The notes: generated by a model from the letters alone, not told the origin. A stretch of 64,000 nucleotides of DNA from Phytophthora quininea (GCA_011947345.1 JAAVTG010000477.1:44118-108117); one strand, 5' to 3'; counted from the stretch's first letter, positions 20,523 to 32,212 are shown. Numbers and translations: made by a program.

Positions 20523-21939
20523 TTCGTCGATTGGATTGTGAGGGAGGCAGCACGGTCCGCCACGGTCAGAGAGTGTCCTTTTCGCGTGTCAAACGTGCTG
20601 CGTCCAAGTGCATAAGCTTTGCGACGCTGAACCAGCAAGACCGTCGAGCTTGATGGAAATCCGTCACGGCCTCAAACACTTCGCGTTACTCGAGCCTGGC
20701 GGGCATCGAAGCTAATGCGACGGGTCTGGTCTCGATCGCCGAAGGTGGCGACGACTTCCATCGCGGCGACCGCCTTTACTTGGGAGTCGACACGCCTGAC
20801 CTTGGCACCATGATGGCCATGGCCACGCTTGCAAAAGGGCTGCACGGCTATCACCTCACCAGTTCGGCCACCGAGGCAACGCTGGTGCTTCTGCTGGAAG
20901 CTTCGACACTGCTCGATAAAAACCGTCTTGCCATGGAGCTTCAACTTCGTGTCACTCTTGACGACGTGCAACGACTTGCAGTTTGCGATCTTCGGTGGTG
21001 ATGGAGGTCGCGAGCGACAACCACGACTGCTCTCCGATATCGTCTGCATGATCGAATGACAGCGCTAGTCGCCCTGGTAACGATGCTCAACAGCTCGAGC
21101 TTGTCCGCGGATCGATCCTCGCGACGAACTTGACCCCCTGCAAAGCTCTGCGTTTACCTCGGTGCAACGTTGTTGACAGCTTGCAAGACGGATAAGGCTT
21201 TCCAACGTCCCCGGTGCTGCTTGAAGTCGCCAAGGGGTGCCATCAACGCCTCGTTTGGCCGTAGACAGCAATCGATTCCCAAGCGGGGAAGTTGCACGGC
21301 GCAAACCGAAGCTGACGCCGCAACTGGAGACAACCAGCAAACATTTCCCGAGGGGTGGCCGACCGAGCACGAATCCTTGGTATGCATGAGAAAACGAGCT
21401 GTTGGACCAGCCCCGGAGCGCCCGCCGAACCTTCGGGCGGCTCCGAGACCGTTATGCGCAGACGCTTGCTGCAGTCCACCAAACTCAGTCGGACTATTCA
21501 AAATCACACGCACATTGCGCGCCCCGACCTGCTTGACGGCGATGCTCCGTCACCAGTCAACACCCGGCGTGTTACAACCGGAGCTCCAAGGTCCAGCTGG
21601 AAAACACCACGTAGCAACTGCTCGAACACCACCACCGTCGAGCCCAACACTAAGATCACCACCACCACCACCAAGTCCCCGTAGATGGCTCAGTGGCATG
21701 GCCAAGCAAGCCCTGCAACTCGGCGACGCGCCCGCGAAAGTTTGGGGCGCGACACCTGGAGACGAGTCGACGACAAGGCATAGATGCGCTGAGCAATGCA
21801 TCCATGAGCCGCCGACAGAGGCGAGCCAGAGAGCTTCACGGCCGTCACCTCATCGCATCTGTTGGGCGGGCCCCACCGAGCTTCTTGCCGGCCGTTCATT
21901 CCCCACTTGTCCTGCAGTACTCAGTAAGGAATCACCTCC
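20523..21939. other. Divergent intergenic, GC-rich, no gene recognised
   Basis: About 1.4 kb between START-FYVE genes on opposite strands. Long open frames exist (for example 21170-21900 on +), but they look like frames kept open by GC-rich composition: no motif, and Pro/Arg-rich random-looking translations. A short ACC/CACC microsatellite lies near 21656-21676. Confidence 0.45.
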
Positions 21940-23244
21940 ATGCCCAAGACGATGCCACCCCCGGGGTGGTGCCCGACCGCGTCCACTTGTCCAAGACGCA
22001 GAAGGAGACGCTGACCGACACGGCCGACGCCATCATCGCCGAGACGCTGCACGCCAACGAACTGTTCATCGCCAACGGTCGAGATCTGCCGCGCGAGTCC
22101 TGGAAGCTTGTCAAGTCCAAGGAGAAGCTGCATGTCTACCGATCGAGACGGGGCAAGCAGAAGATGCACAGTCAAAGCCACGACGAAAAGGATCCGAGTC
22201 GACCGCGATTGCTGTCGTTGTCTGCGATGGAGAGGCAGCAGCTCGAAACCGGTCGACCCTACTCGTTCGACGACGAACCGACTCCAGAGGACGAGGTGAT
22301 CTCCAACACGAACAGCTCCTCCAGCGACGCCGGGTCCTTCACGTTAGTCGACAGCGTCTTGTCCAAAGTGAAGCCGTCGCATGTGCCGCTGGTGGTGGCG
22401 ACCGGCAAGATCGACGGCAAGGTGGAAGACGTAGGCTACGGCGCATTGGCGCACACCAAGGACATCTGGCTCAAACGCTGGTCGTACGTGAAGAACGATC
22501 CTTTCGACGACCGCAAGGTCTTGACGACCATCCAGGGACCCAGCAAGGAGGACCCGTTCCGGTTTGTAGGCCTCAAGTGGACCACCGCCGACTTGGGATC
22601 GTTCGTCACACGACGACTTTGTGTACCTCGAGTCGATGGGGATGGCGTTCGATTCCGATGGCGAGCGGGTGTTTTACAATTTGATCCACTCGGTGGAGCT
22701 GGACGAGCTCCCGTCGCTCGAGAAGCGCTGCAATATCATCCGCGTGCAGCTCTCCATGTGCTACATCACCCGCAAGTTCGACGACGAGACCGTCGAGATG
22801 TTCGGACGCGGGTTTGTGGACCCTCGAGGTGACATGTTGGAAGGCCACGGCATCATGTTGCTGGCTCAGAACGTGGCGTCCTGCGGCGGTGTGATCGAGT
22901 GCTCCAACCTCAAGAAGCTGGCGTGGCTCATGGCCAAGCGTCGACGCAGTGACGCGTCTGGAATCGACCCGTCCACCGACTGCGGCGTGTGCAATAAGCC
23001 CCTGAACAAGTTGGGCGGTTTGCTGCAGTCGTCGTCGGGCTGTCCGATCTGTCGACGCGCTACGTGCGGCAAGTGCAGCGTCCAGAAGAAGCTCACGGTG
23101 GACACGACGAACGGCATCACGCAGAAGCAGTTCACCTTCTGCTTGTCGTGCGTCATTGAAGCACGCGAGCTCTCTGCTTGGGACGTTGCCACAGCCTCCC
23201 TCAATAGACTAGCTAAACGGTGCAGCCTGCACCACCTTATTTAA
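21940..23244 (+). CDS. START + FYVE-like zinc-finger protein, two frame breaks
   Basis: Starting at ATG 21940 (MPKTMPPP), one additional base in the C5/G4 stretch 21956-21964 would join the start to GVVPDRVHLSKTQKETLTD, aligning residue for residue with the neighbours' N-termini. The START region carries SWKLVKSKEKLHVYRSR, SHVPLVVATGKIDG and KEDPFRFVGLKW. The frame changes again near 22611-22617 and continues as YLESMGMAFDSDGERVFY. The finger is CGVCNKP...CPICRRATCGKCSVQKK...FCLSCVIEARELSAW. Without the first repair no in-frame ATG exists after 21693. Corrected size is about 435 residues. Confidence 0.78.
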
Positions 23245-24301
23245 GCCTTCTAGCCCCGAACTATACAGCATACATGTTCCATGCTTTGGCAGCCGCCGTG
23301 GAAGCCACCGCCGTGATTGTCTAGCACTTCGTGCGCTAGCTGCCAGCAGCGCCTCCGCTTCCATCGCTCAGCTCGCCATTTGCTCGCTCAAGTCCAGGCT
23401 TCAAGCTCCGACAGCGCAATGCACGACGTGTGCATCTGGCGACGAAGACCACCGGAGGCCATGCTGCCAGAGGTCCCCGAGCCCGTGCTTGAGGCGGGAC
23501 CTTGTGTCCAAGCCCCGTGGCTTCTCAAGTGTCGTATGAAGCTCAGCGATCAAGCTCAATTGACCCCTCTCAACCAACCTCCAAGGCAGGAAGAAAATCA
23601 AGCAGAAGCGTCTACGCGACGGCGTACCAGCTGTAGAAACAGTTAATCCTTGGTACAGCCGTCATGACGAAGGCTTTTCCTCCGGCGTGGCGCCTTGAAA
23701 AACCTCAAGTGTCCTGTGTGCCCGCGGGTGGCATCAGGATAGCCGGTGGTCTCCGGCATTAACCTGCTGATGCTGTAGGAAAGGAGTAGCTACTAGCACG
23801 TCCCGGATAGCGGGGGTAAAGGGGTTAACAAGCCAACACACTAGCTCACGAGCTGCAGTGAAAGTCTCTTTTCGTCGACACCAGGCGCTCCATTGCAGTG
23901 CTCGAACCGCGAGGATCATAGTGGTAGGCTGGAGCTGTCTTTCGCGGCGACCAAGGGCAACAGTGGCCTGATGTGTCTTACCGCCGCGGCGACGATCACC
24001 AACGAAGTACGTGTAGCTGAGGAATTGAAGGCACCTGCGCCAAGCACTGCTCTGTCCTGGCAGCTAGAGGTCCCGTTCACGTTTCCTTCGCTTGGCAGCC
24101 AGGCGAGCGTTGACATGCAAGCAGACAGACTTGACAAGCAGCTCCAAAGCCGAGCCGATGGCACCGGCAGACAGAGCTCGCAAACTTCCCGCGGCCACCG
24201 CGAATCAAGGCATCGGCAGCCGTCTATGCGCTGACTTCTTCACGCACTCGTCAGCCCATGGTGACCACTTCACCACTTACCGGAGACCGTGCGAGTCCGA
24301 C
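23245..24301. other. Intergenic, no gene recognised
   Basis: About 1.06 kb between tandem START-FYVE genes. Open frames are short and show no motif. The frame of the downstream gene stays open back to 24092 but has no family sequence before ATG 24302. Confidence 0.5.
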
Positions 24302-25600
24302 ATGAAGAGTTTCACGCTCGCGGACAATGCGCTGCCCAAGCGGCTGCTACTCTCGCCGGAACGGGAGCAAGCACTGACAGACATGGCCGACCGCATCGTG
24401 GCCGAGACGCTGCAAGAGAACGAAGACTTTATCGCCAGCGACCGCAGAGTCGACGGTCGCGTCTGGAAGAAGGTCAAGTCCCGGGAGCAGATTCACGTGT
24501 ATCGAACACGCCGGTCTAATAGCAAGAAGCGCGACAGCGATAGCTCCAGCAGCGTCCACGAGAAGGAGCCGAGTCGACCGAGACTGCTGTCCAACAACGC
24601 CGTCGAGCAGCACCAGCGCGATGCCATGGCCGCCGGTAGACCTGTAGCGTTCGCAGACGACGGTGATGATGAACTGCACGAACTCAGCCACAATACACAC
24701 AGCTCGACCAGCGAAGGCGGGTCGTTCGCCATTGAGGATAGTGTCTTGGCCAAGTCCAAGCCGTCACACGTGCCTTTGATCGTCGCGACGGGCGTTTTGG
24801 ACGGGTCGATTGAAGATGTAGCGTATGGGGGACTCGCCAACACCAAGTACGCCTGGCAGGTGCGCAACTCGTACACCAAGAACGACGGGTTTGACGGTCG
24901 CAAAGTGCTCGCCGTACTGCAGAACCCGAACGAGGAGGACCCGTTCCGGTTTGTTGGCGTGAAATGGGCCACCCGCGACTACGGCACCTTCATGCGGCGT
25001 CGCGACATGGTCTTCATCGAGTCGTCGGGCTTTGCGTTCGACTCGGATGGAGAACGTATCTACTACAGCTTGGCCCACTCGGTTGAGCTTCCGGACTGCC
25101 AACCGCTACCGGAATCGCTCGGGATCATCCGTATGAACTTCTCAAGCTGCTACATCATACGACAGCTCAACGACGACAAGATCGACGTCTACTGTCGAGG
25201 GTATTCGGACATGGGCGGCGAGATGCCCGAAGGTTTTAGCGTCAACTTCTTATCGCAAGGGGTGGCTGCTGCCGCGGTGATGGTCGAGTGCTCGTACCTG
25301 AAGAAGCTCAATTGGCTCATGAGCCACCACCGTCAGAGCGACAGCAGCGCAGTCAAATCAAACCACTGCGGGGTCTGCGGTAAGAACGTGGTGAGGCTCA
25401 GCAACATGATGCAACCGGGTAGTGGCTGCCCAATCTGCAGACTGCCGGTGTGTGCCAAGTGCACCATCCAAAAGAAGCTCTCGATCGTATCAGGAGAGGA
25501 CGTGGCCCAGAAACAGTTTAGCTTCTGCCTCTCGTGTGTGCTCGAAGCGCGCAAGTTGTCGGCATGGGAAGTCGCCGTGGGGTCGCTCAAGACTTCATGA
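24302..25600 (+). CDS. START + FYVE-like zinc-finger protein (intact)
   Basis: 432 residues from ATG 24302 (MKSFTLADNALPKRL), the start shared by position with the paralogues. Residues ~1-330 form the START region: ALTDMADRIVAETLQENEDF, KVKSREQIHVYRTR, a Ser-rich linker (SHNTHSSTSEGGS), SHVPLIVATGVLDG, EEDPFRFVGVKWATRD and VECSYLKKLNWLM. The finger spans ~355-415: CGVCG...CPICRLPVCAKC...FCLSC, four Cys pairs in FYVE-like spacing. The GCPICR stretch replaces the basic R-x-HHCR that contacts PI3P in classical FYVE domains. Tandem with very similar genes on both sides. Likely a cytosolic or membrane-associated lipid-responsive protein; ligand unknown. Confidence 0.85.
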   Translation: MKSFTLADNALPKRLLLSPEREQALTDMADRIVAETLQENEDFIASDRRVDGRVWKKVKSREQIHVYRTRRSNSKKRDSDSSSSVHEKEPSRPRLLSNNAVEQHQRDAMAAGRPVAFADDGDDELHELSHNTHSSTSEGGSFAIEDSVLAKSKPSHVPLIVATGVLDGSIEDVAYGGLANTKYAWQVRNSYTKNDGFDGRKVLAVLQNPNEEDPFRFVGVKWATRDYGTFMRRRDMVFIESSGFAFDSDGERIYYSLAHSVELPDCQPLPESLGIIRMNFSSCYIIRQLNDDKIDVYCRGYSDMGGEMPEGFSVNFLSQGVAAAAVMVECSYLKKLNWLMSHHRQSDSSAVKSNHCGVCGKNVVRLSNMMQPGSGCPICRLPVCAKCTIQKKLSIVSGEDVAQKQFSFCLSCVLEARKLSAWEVAVGSLKTS

Positions 25601-26454
25601 CGAAAGGATTGAAAAACCGAGCACCAGAGCAGACAGGAATTGTCGGAGAATATATAAATCGCACTACGAACTTGAAAGTCGGCGGCTGTCCTGTCGAGAG
25701 CGGAGCGATAAGAGCCAAGGAAATTTGGTCGAGCAGCATGACTCACTCCGGTGAAGTCTTTTGGACCTGAGCTTGAAGTGCCTTTGGGCGTCCTGTTGCT
25801 GGGCGCTGCGAAAATGCCCTTGGGCTCGACGTGGATCTGTAGGACCTCGAAGCATAGCCATGGGACCGTCGTCGACGTGACGTAGGTAGAGCTAACATGG
25901 CTTCGACTTGACAGAGATGACCTAAGGTGGTTGTCTTGTTCATCCGAAACATGTCCGTCTCCCAGCCCGGAATGGCTCGCAAAGCCGTCGTGTCGAGGTT
26001 GCTTTTGCATTCACGTGCATTCACTTGCAGCTCGTTGGCGGTGATTTCTGTACCGCAGGAGATGATCCCGAGCACAGATCCAAAGTCCAATCGCTTGCCG
26101 CTTTCCTGAGACCGCAGCCTGTTTCAAAAGAGCCTTTCACGGGGCGAGTCCGCGACTGGGCGATGGCCGAAAATGCTTGGAAGGATGGCCACGATCTCTA
26201 TCCGGAGCTGCATCCAGCTGTGCCATCCAAACTCGGAGCGTGACGAGCTCCAAGCTGTTGCCATGTTTGCCGCGTCACTTCTTTGAGCCTTCTGGTCGAG
26301 ATTTGGCTGGAGCCCGACTTGCTGCTGCTGCTGCTGCTTCTCCACCATCGCAGCAGCACCAGACTCTTCTCCGTCAACCTTTGGGTAGCCACTTTGCTTC
26401 TTGCTTCGTGCCCCCACAGCATCTCTTCCGAAAACTTTCACCCTCCGTAGGAAG
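25601..26454. other. Intergenic, no gene recognised
   Basis: About 0.85 kb between tandem START-FYVE genes. The downstream frame stays open to 26401 but without family sequence before 26455. A CTG/CAG-rich stretch lies near 26320-26355. Confidence 0.45.
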
Positions 26455-27777
26455 ATGGTGTACACGGCGGCGAACGGCATCGTTCCCGAGCAGATATCGC
26501 TGTCCACGGAGCGACAACACGCTCTCACCGACCTGGCAGATCGAGTCGTAGTGGAGACCTTAAACGCTTACGAGCGGTACACCGCCAACAACCGGCAGGT
26601 CGATGCGCGGATGTGGAAGCACATCAAGTCCCGTGAGAAGGTGCACGTGTACCGGACTCGCCGGTCCGGTTCCAAGCACCTCCTGGACATCAAAGCGAAC
26701 GAGAAGGAGCCGAGTCGACCGCGACTGCTATCCAACAACACAATCGAGCAGCAGCAGCGCGAGGCGATCGCTGCCGGTCGACCACACGGCATCACCCCTG
26801 ACGAAGAAGAGGACGATGACGGAGAATTCATGGTCGAAAAGTCTGGCAGCGGGGTCTCGCAGCACACCCAAAGCTCTTCAAGCGACTGCGGATCCTTCAC
26901 GGTCTTCCCAGAGGAGAGTGTGCTTGAGAAGACCAAACCGTCCAAAGTGCCGTTGATTGTGGCGGTCGGGAGCATCGACGGTTCCATTGAAGACGTCGCG
27001 TTCGGGTCCTTAGCGTTCACGTCTCGCGAATGGCACGAGCGATTCGCGTACACCAAGAACGACGGCTTTGACGGTCGGAAAGTGCTGGCGGCGTTGCAAG
27101 CTCCAAGTGAGGAGGACCCGTTCCGGTACGTCACGATCAAGTGGGGTACCCGCGAGATCGGTCCGCTCATGTCTCGCCGGGACTTGTTGTTCATCGAGTC
27201 GTGCGGGATGGCGTTCGACTCGGACGGCGAGCGGATCTACTACAGTCTTTCCCACTCGGTGGAGCTGCCAGAAGTCCCGCCGCTTCCTGATCACTTGGAC
27301 ACGATTCGACTGAACCTCTCGAGCTGCTATATCATCCGCCAGATCGCCGACAACAAGATCGAGGTGTACGCTCGAGGCTATGCGGACATGGGCGGCAGTA
27401 TGCCCGAGATTATCGGCGTCTCAGTCTTCTCGCAAGGCGTGGTGGACTGTGTGGGCATCGTCGAAGCTTCATACCTCAAGAAACTGAGCTGGTTGATGGC
27501 TCGCCGTCGAGCGAGCGACGACTCCGTGCACCACACGAAAGACTGCGAGATGTGCGGCAAGAGCCTAAAATCACTGACCAAACTGCTGCAGTCTGGCTGC
27601 TCGTGCGCAATCTGCCGACGATCGATCTGCCAGAAATGCACCGTGCAGAAGAAGTTGGCGCTCGATGCAGAGGAGGGCCTCCACCGCCAGCTCTCGTTCT
27701 GCGTGTCGTGCGTGATCGAAGCCCGCCAACTGTCCGCTTGGGACGTCGCCACCGACCAACTCCAACAGCGTCGGTGA
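26455..27777 (+). CDS. START + FYVE-like zinc-finger protein (intact)
   Basis: 440 residues from ATG 26455 (MVYTAANGIVPEQISL); an earlier in-frame ATG at 26401 adds 18 unconserved residues. START region: ALTDLADRVVVETLNAYERY, HIKSREKVHVYRTR, an acidic linker (DEEEDDDGEF), SKVPLIVAVGSIDG, EEDPFRYVTIKWGTRE. Finger ~363-420: CEMCGKS...CAICRRSICQKCTVQKK...FCVSC, then EARQLSAWDVA. Closest relative is the upstream tandem neighbour (24302-25600), sharing the order and most residues of each block, so a recent tandem duplication is likely. Confidence 0.85.
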   Translation: MVYTAANGIVPEQISLSTERQHALTDLADRVVVETLNAYERYTANNRQVDARMWKHIKSREKVHVYRTRRSGSKHLLDIKANEKEPSRPRLLSNNTIEQQQREAIAAGRPHGITPDEEEDDDGEFMVEKSGSGVSQHTQSSSSDCGSFTVFPEESVLEKTKPSKVPLIVAVGSIDGSIEDVAFGSLAFTSREWHERFAYTKNDGFDGRKVLAALQAPSEEDPFRYVTIKWGTREIGPLMSRRDLLFIESCGMAFDSDGERIYYSLSHSVELPEVPPLPDHLDTIRLNLSSCYIIRQIADNKIEVYARGYADMGGSMPEIIGVSVFSQGVVDCVGIVEASYLKKLSWLMARRRASDDSVHHTKDCEMCGKSLKSLTKLLQSGCSCAICRRSICQKCTVQKKLALDAEEGLHRQLSFCVSCVIEARQLSAWDVATDQLQQRR

Positions 27778-29417
27778 ACTTACGACGTCCGAAACCTGCA
27801 AGGTGAGACGCGAGTTTGAGAAGAGTTGACAAGTATGAATTTGAAATAGGAACTCCATAAAAGCAAGCGAAATATGAGCGCGTCTTACCATTCCGTCGGC
27901 TTCCAAGCGATCGAGTTGCTTGGCTGGACATCCAACTCGTAGAAAAAGGCGTGTTCGGTCTGCATTCGATTGCAGCTCAAGCGTTAGTAAACATGAATGG
28001 ATTTCCAATCGAGTTTCCTGCCGCGTTATCGGGTCGTCGGCATTGCCACCAGTTCTGGTCTATCCGTGTTGACGGGCACGTCGAGCGTGGGGATCCAAAG
28101 GTTAAGTCGATTGGGATCTCATACACCTTGCCACTGCGCTCCATCGGTAGCGAGCCATGTCCCACAACATTAAAGTGCTCGACATGACAGTCCATGCAGA
28201 AGCGCAGCGCCGATGCCAGTCGGCCCGAAAGAATTGGATCAGAGCAACACTTCGTCTGCAGAACGCACCATCAACGCAGCACCAAATATTGGATGGATGC
28301 TCGTTGCCACGTCGAGACTCGGCTCGAACGGTTCGAGGCAGCTCGTGTCCCAGCGGCGCGTGGACTGCTGACTGCATAAGCCATCGCCTGCCAACTTCGA
28401 CCGCGTTCGAAGCCCTCGGTGTGGCGACCAACAGAGTCAACAACCTTGTTCCGGCCTATCCATCTGACCGCTCTCGGTGGAGCTGCTGGAGGTCCTGCAG
28501 CGTGTGCAGCTCCATCTGATGGCGATGCAACAGATTACATGGCGCAAGGCGGTGCCAGGGCGTTTGCCGGCTGCGTGGCAAACAGAAAATCGCTACAAAC
28601 CAGCCGGTGGATACCAAAGAAGCACTCGGTTCCAGTGAGTTGCGCGGGGAAACTAAACTATTTGATGGGCTGGCAGTGGAGTGATATCTGCTGACCAACA
28701 TCGAGGCCTCCCCCGCAGCACCGAATTTTCTAGTGTCGTCGCGACGTAGCGCCGTCTTCTTCTGTTGACACGCGACTTGAACGCGGGAATCGATTGGCAT
28801 TCGGAGTCCCTATCCTCGAGAGTCCGGGGCTCGTTTCTCCGCCGGCGAGAAGCAGTGTCGCAGTCAAACCCGAGGCGAGGCAAGGCGATTCTACATCGGT
28901 TGCTCCCAAGTCGCATCTGAGGATGCGCGAGGTTATCCACTGGTACGTGACAGCAATGCATCATTTTGTTTATAGCGATAAATCCGACTCGTTTTCAAGT
29001 CAGCATGGCAGCAACATTTCAGTAAGACCTCCATATAGCGATTTTATTCCGTAAATAGCCTTTAGTATCCAATTGACTGTGATGATATGCAGCCGTTTTA
29101 ATTTGCTCAAAGAGGGGCAACCACCCGAGTCCATTTGGCACAACACGGCGACACCCTGCTGCAAGCCGCCCTTATCCCGTTGAAGCTTCTCTCGAGCCAC
29201 ACTCTGTCCCCCATGTCCGTAGGTACTGCTGGCTGTAAAGGCTCGAGAAAAGCCCTAGAGATGAGGTGATGTGGGGTCTCCATTACTTTCTCACTGCCCC
29301 CGTCTTCGCTTCAACGTTTGTTTGCTGCATGACGTTGGCTCCGATACCGCTCTGCATTTCGTGAAACGCTCTCACTCCGCCACTTGCGGAGCTTTCTGTG
29401 AGGCGAACAGCAACAGC
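27778..29417. other. Intergenic, no gene recognised
   Basis: About 1.6 kb, the longest gap inside the START-FYVE array. Several open frames of 70-150 codons on both strands have no motif, no similarity to the local families and no consistent codon pattern. A decayed paralogue was looked for and not found. Confidence 0.45.
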
Positions 29418-30728
29418 ATGCGGTTCGGAGGTGAGTCCTGGGATGCCGGGCATCTCTTCCCGCCCCGCGAGCTCGTCTTGACCAGCAACGACACACAGCA
29501 GTACAAGACGCTGGCAGATCAGTTGGTGGCCGAGACCTTGCAGTGTTTCGAGGACTTTATCGCCGAGCGACGGTCGGTGGACCCGGAGCGGTGGCGCGTC
29601 GTCAACGAGAAGGGAAGCATGACAGCGTACCGGTCCCGACAACGACGAAAGCGTCGAACTCATCGCGACCGACTCGCCACCGAAGAAGCGGTCGAGTCCT
29701 CGGTCGTGCACCGCCCCAAACTCTACTCGACGGACAGCTCGATCAGCGACTTGATGGGGCGAAGCAACACGCACTTGACGTACGAAGACTCGCAGGAGGG
29801 GTCGTCGTTGGGCGGGTACGACGACTACGAAGAGAGTCGCGTGGGCTCCGACTCACCCGAGCAAAGTGTGCTGGACAAGTCTCGGCCTCCCACCTCTCCG
29901 CTGATCTTCGGCGGAGGAGTGATCCAAGGCACCGTCGAGGACGCAGGGCTGGGCTTTCTGGCAGACACGGAAGACCTGACGGTCATGCGCACGGCAGCGA
30001 GCAAGGAGATCATCGTCAAGGAGACGAGGATTCTGGCCAAGATTCGCAGTCCTTCCGAACGGGACCCGTTCCGGTTTATGGGCCTCAAGTGGATGTCCCT
30101 CAATGCTGGTAACGTCGTGGCCAAGCCAAGAGATATCGTCGTGTTGGAATCCACGGGGATGGCGCTCGACTCGAACGGGGAACGGGTGTGCTACTTGTTG
30201 GAGCACTCGGTGGAGATTGAGGAGGTCCCGGAGTTCCGGAAGCAAGGTCTCGTGCGTCTACGCAGCTCAAGCTGCCGTATTGTGCGGCCCTACAACGCCC
30301 AAGGAGAGGTGGAAGTGTACTTCCGTGGGTTCTGCCATGCCGGCGGACACTTTAGCATCAGTGCGGCCACGCAAATGTTCTGCGACAACATGTTGGGCAC
30401 TGGGCACATGGTGGAGGAATCGTATCTCAAGAAGTTGGCGTGGTTTGTTCACTCGTACACGCGACGTCAACATAGAGACGAAGGCCACTCTGGAGAAGGC
30501 TGCGCTTGCTGCCACAAGCTACCGACGAAAGGATTCAAGAAGCTGCTGGAGAGCAGGACGACCTGCTTCCTGTGCAGACACAAGGTCTGCAAGAAGTGTA
30601 CCGTCAAGAAGACGCTGCCGATTGACGCGCACACGACCAAGAGCCTCGACTTCTGCTTGAACTGCTACCTCAAGGCCAAGAAGTTGTCTGCATGGCGTGT
30701 GGCGGTGGCAACGCTGCCTAGGTCGTAA
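29418..30728 (+). CDS. START + FYVE-like zinc-finger protein (intact)
   Basis: 436 residues from ATG 29418 (MRFGGESWDAGHLFPPREL); upstream in-frame sequence to 29271 is not conserved. START region: TLADQLVAETLQCFEDFIAE, VVNEKGSMTAYRSRQRRK, an acidic linker (YDDYEESRVGSDSPEQS), SPLIFGGGVIQG, ERDPFRFMGLKWMS, VEESYLKKLAWF. Finger ~361-420: CACCHK...CFLCRHKVCKKCTVKK...FCLNC. It belongs to a second type (shared with 30851-32212, 37193-38495 and 38722-39415) that uses W-x-x-V-K/N-x-K-x-x-M-x-AY in place of ...HVYR. Convergent with the next gene, 122 bp apart. Confidence 0.84.
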   Translation: MRFGGESWDAGHLFPPRELVLTSNDTQQYKTLADQLVAETLQCFEDFIAERRSVDPERWRVVNEKGSMTAYRSRQRRKRRTHRDRLATEEAVESSVVHRPKLYSTDSSISDLMGRSNTHLTYEDSQEGSSLGGYDDYEESRVGSDSPEQSVLDKSRPPTSPLIFGGGVIQGTVEDAGLGFLADTEDLTVMRTAASKEIIVKETRILAKIRSPSERDPFRFMGLKWMSLNAGNVVAKPRDIVVLESTGMALDSNGERVCYLLEHSVEIEEVPEFRKQGLVRLRSSSCRIVRPYNAQGEVEVYFRGFCHAGGHFSISAATQMFCDNMLGTGHMVEESYLKKLAWFVHSYTRRQHRDEGHSGEGCACCHKLPTKGFKKLLESRTTCFLCRHKVCKKCTVKKTLPIDAHTTKSLDFCLNCYLKAKKLSAWRVAVATLPRS

Positions 30729-30850
30729 GGTCTTAGCATGATAAATAACACCATTCGATAGTCATCTAAAATCTACACGCTTCGTACTCGATGACCAGCG
30801 AAGAAACTCGCGTTGATAAAATGTTTATTGATCTACTATTATCTCTATCG

Positions 30851-32212
30851 CTACGCAGGACTCTTTGGTAGCGATGCCTCAGCTACTTGCCAAGCAGGCA
30901 ACCTCTTGGCTTCTAAGAAGCAGTTCAAGCAGAACTCGAGCTCTTTCTTGTTGAGTCGTCGACCGGGAGCAGCACTGAACGGCAGCGACTTCTTGACGCT
31001 GCACTTGTGGCACGCTGTTTGTCTGCACAGACTGCAGACGGCGTTCCTGTCGATGATTCCTCCGAAACTCGAGTGCAGCTTTTCACTGCAACAAGTGCAC
31101 GAGCCGAAGCTGTCGATCATCGACCGAGAGCCGCTGCTATTGCTAGTGTCGCTCCCACTCATACTGCCGCTTCGAAGGTGCTGCTTGTACAGCAGCCACG
31201 TGAGTTTCTTCATGTACGCTTCTTCCACCATCCCTGAGACGGATAAAAGCCCATCGGCAAACTGTGACATTGCAGTTCGAGCACTGAAGCGACCTCCTCC
31301 ATCCATGAATCCTCTTGCAAACATCTCGACCGTCTCGGTCGCATCGACTTTCCCATGTGATCGGACGATGTAGCACGTTGAGAACGCAATGCGGACTAGG
31401 CCGAACTCACGAAAGTCGGGGACTTCGTCTACTTCGATGGTGTGGTTCAGCATGTAGGCGAAACGTTGGCCGCTGGGATCGACAGCCATGCCGGTCGCTT
31501 CGATCGCCACATAGTCGCGAGGCTTGATGATCAGCGCCACCGCTCGACTGGGAAGATGTGAACACCATTTGACCCCTAAGAAACGAAACGGGTCGTCACG
31601 TGTTGGTCCCTGAATCTGCGCAAGAATTCGTAAGTCATCGACGATGACTTCTTTCTTGGTGTTGAACCGCATACGAGAGCGGTCGTCGGTGTCTGCTAAG
31701 AAACCCAGCGCCATGTCTTCGATTGTGCCGGGGAAAGTGCCCGAGGCGACGACCAACGGCGAATGTTCCGGTCGATACCTCTCTAGGACGCTACTGCCTG
31801 GCCCATTGTCGATGTTGGAACCTCGAAACCTGCCGAAGTCGAGTTGGTTCCAACCACCGTCGTCATCCGAGTCGTCGTCGTCGAGACTACCGTTCGGCCC
31901 TTGAAAGTCGTTTGACCTCGCGCTGGTCGTGTAGAATGCCGGCTCTTGTGGGGAGACCGAGACCACGTCTGTGTCTTCGCTCCATACTCGTGCTCGTCTC
32001 GAGGATCGAAGCTCTTGGTACGCGACGATGTTGTCCTTGTCCTTGATCACTTTCCACGAGCTTGGATCGACGACTCGACCTCGTGATGCGAACTCGAGAC
32101 TTGCGTTCAACGTTTCGGCGACCAACCGGTCGGAGAGCGCTTGAATCGCTCGCTCATCCTCTGGAGACAACGCCAACGGCTTTGGTGGGAACGCGTCGAT
32201 GGATGGCTCCAT
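30851..32212 (-). CDS. START + FYVE-like zinc-finger protein (intact)
   Basis: 453 residues from ATG 32212 (MEPSIDAFPPKPLALSPED). The frame stays open to 32419, but the extra 69 residues have no counterpart in the family. START region: ALSDRLVAETLNASLEFASR, VIKDKDNIVAYQELRSSRR, acidic stretch DDDDSDDDGG, SPLVVASGTFPG, RDDPFRFLGVKWCSH, VEEAYMKKLTWLLYK, then a Ser-rich linker before the finger at ~372-435 (CTCCSEK...CSLCRQTACHKCSVKK...FCLNC). Divergent from the JmjC gene (472 bp between ATGs). The reverse strand near 32250 carries CCCACTTCGCTTTAC, vaguely like an oomycete initiator, which I would not rely on. Confidence 0.84.
   Translation of the reverse strand: MEPSIDAFPPKPLALSPEDERAIQALSDRLVAETLNASLEFASRGRVVDPSSWKVIKDKDNIVAYQELRSSRRARVWSEDTDVVSVSPQEPAFYTTSARSNDFQGPNGSLDDDDSDDDGGWNQLDFGRFRGSNIDNGPGSSVLERYRPEHSPLVVASGTFPGTIEDMALGFLADTDDRSRMRFNTKKEVIVDDLRILAQIQGPTRDDPFRFLGVKWCSHLPSRAVALIIKPRDYVAIEATGMAVDPSGQRFAYMLNHTIEVDEVPDFREFGLVRIAFSTCYIVRSHGKVDATETVEMFARGFMDGGGRFSARTAMSQFADGLLSVSGMVEEAYMKKLTWLLYKQHLRSGSMSGSDTSNSSGSRSMIDSFGSCTCCSEKLHSSFGGIIDRNAVCSLCRQTACHKCSVKKSLPFSAAPGRRLNKKELEFCLNCFLEAKRLPAWQVAEASLPKSPA

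Noticed and set aside
21170..22684. 504-codon open frame on the plus strand
   Set aside because: It overlaps the START-FYVE gene at 21940 in another frame and is Pro/Arg-rich throughout, a shadow of GC-rich coding sequence.
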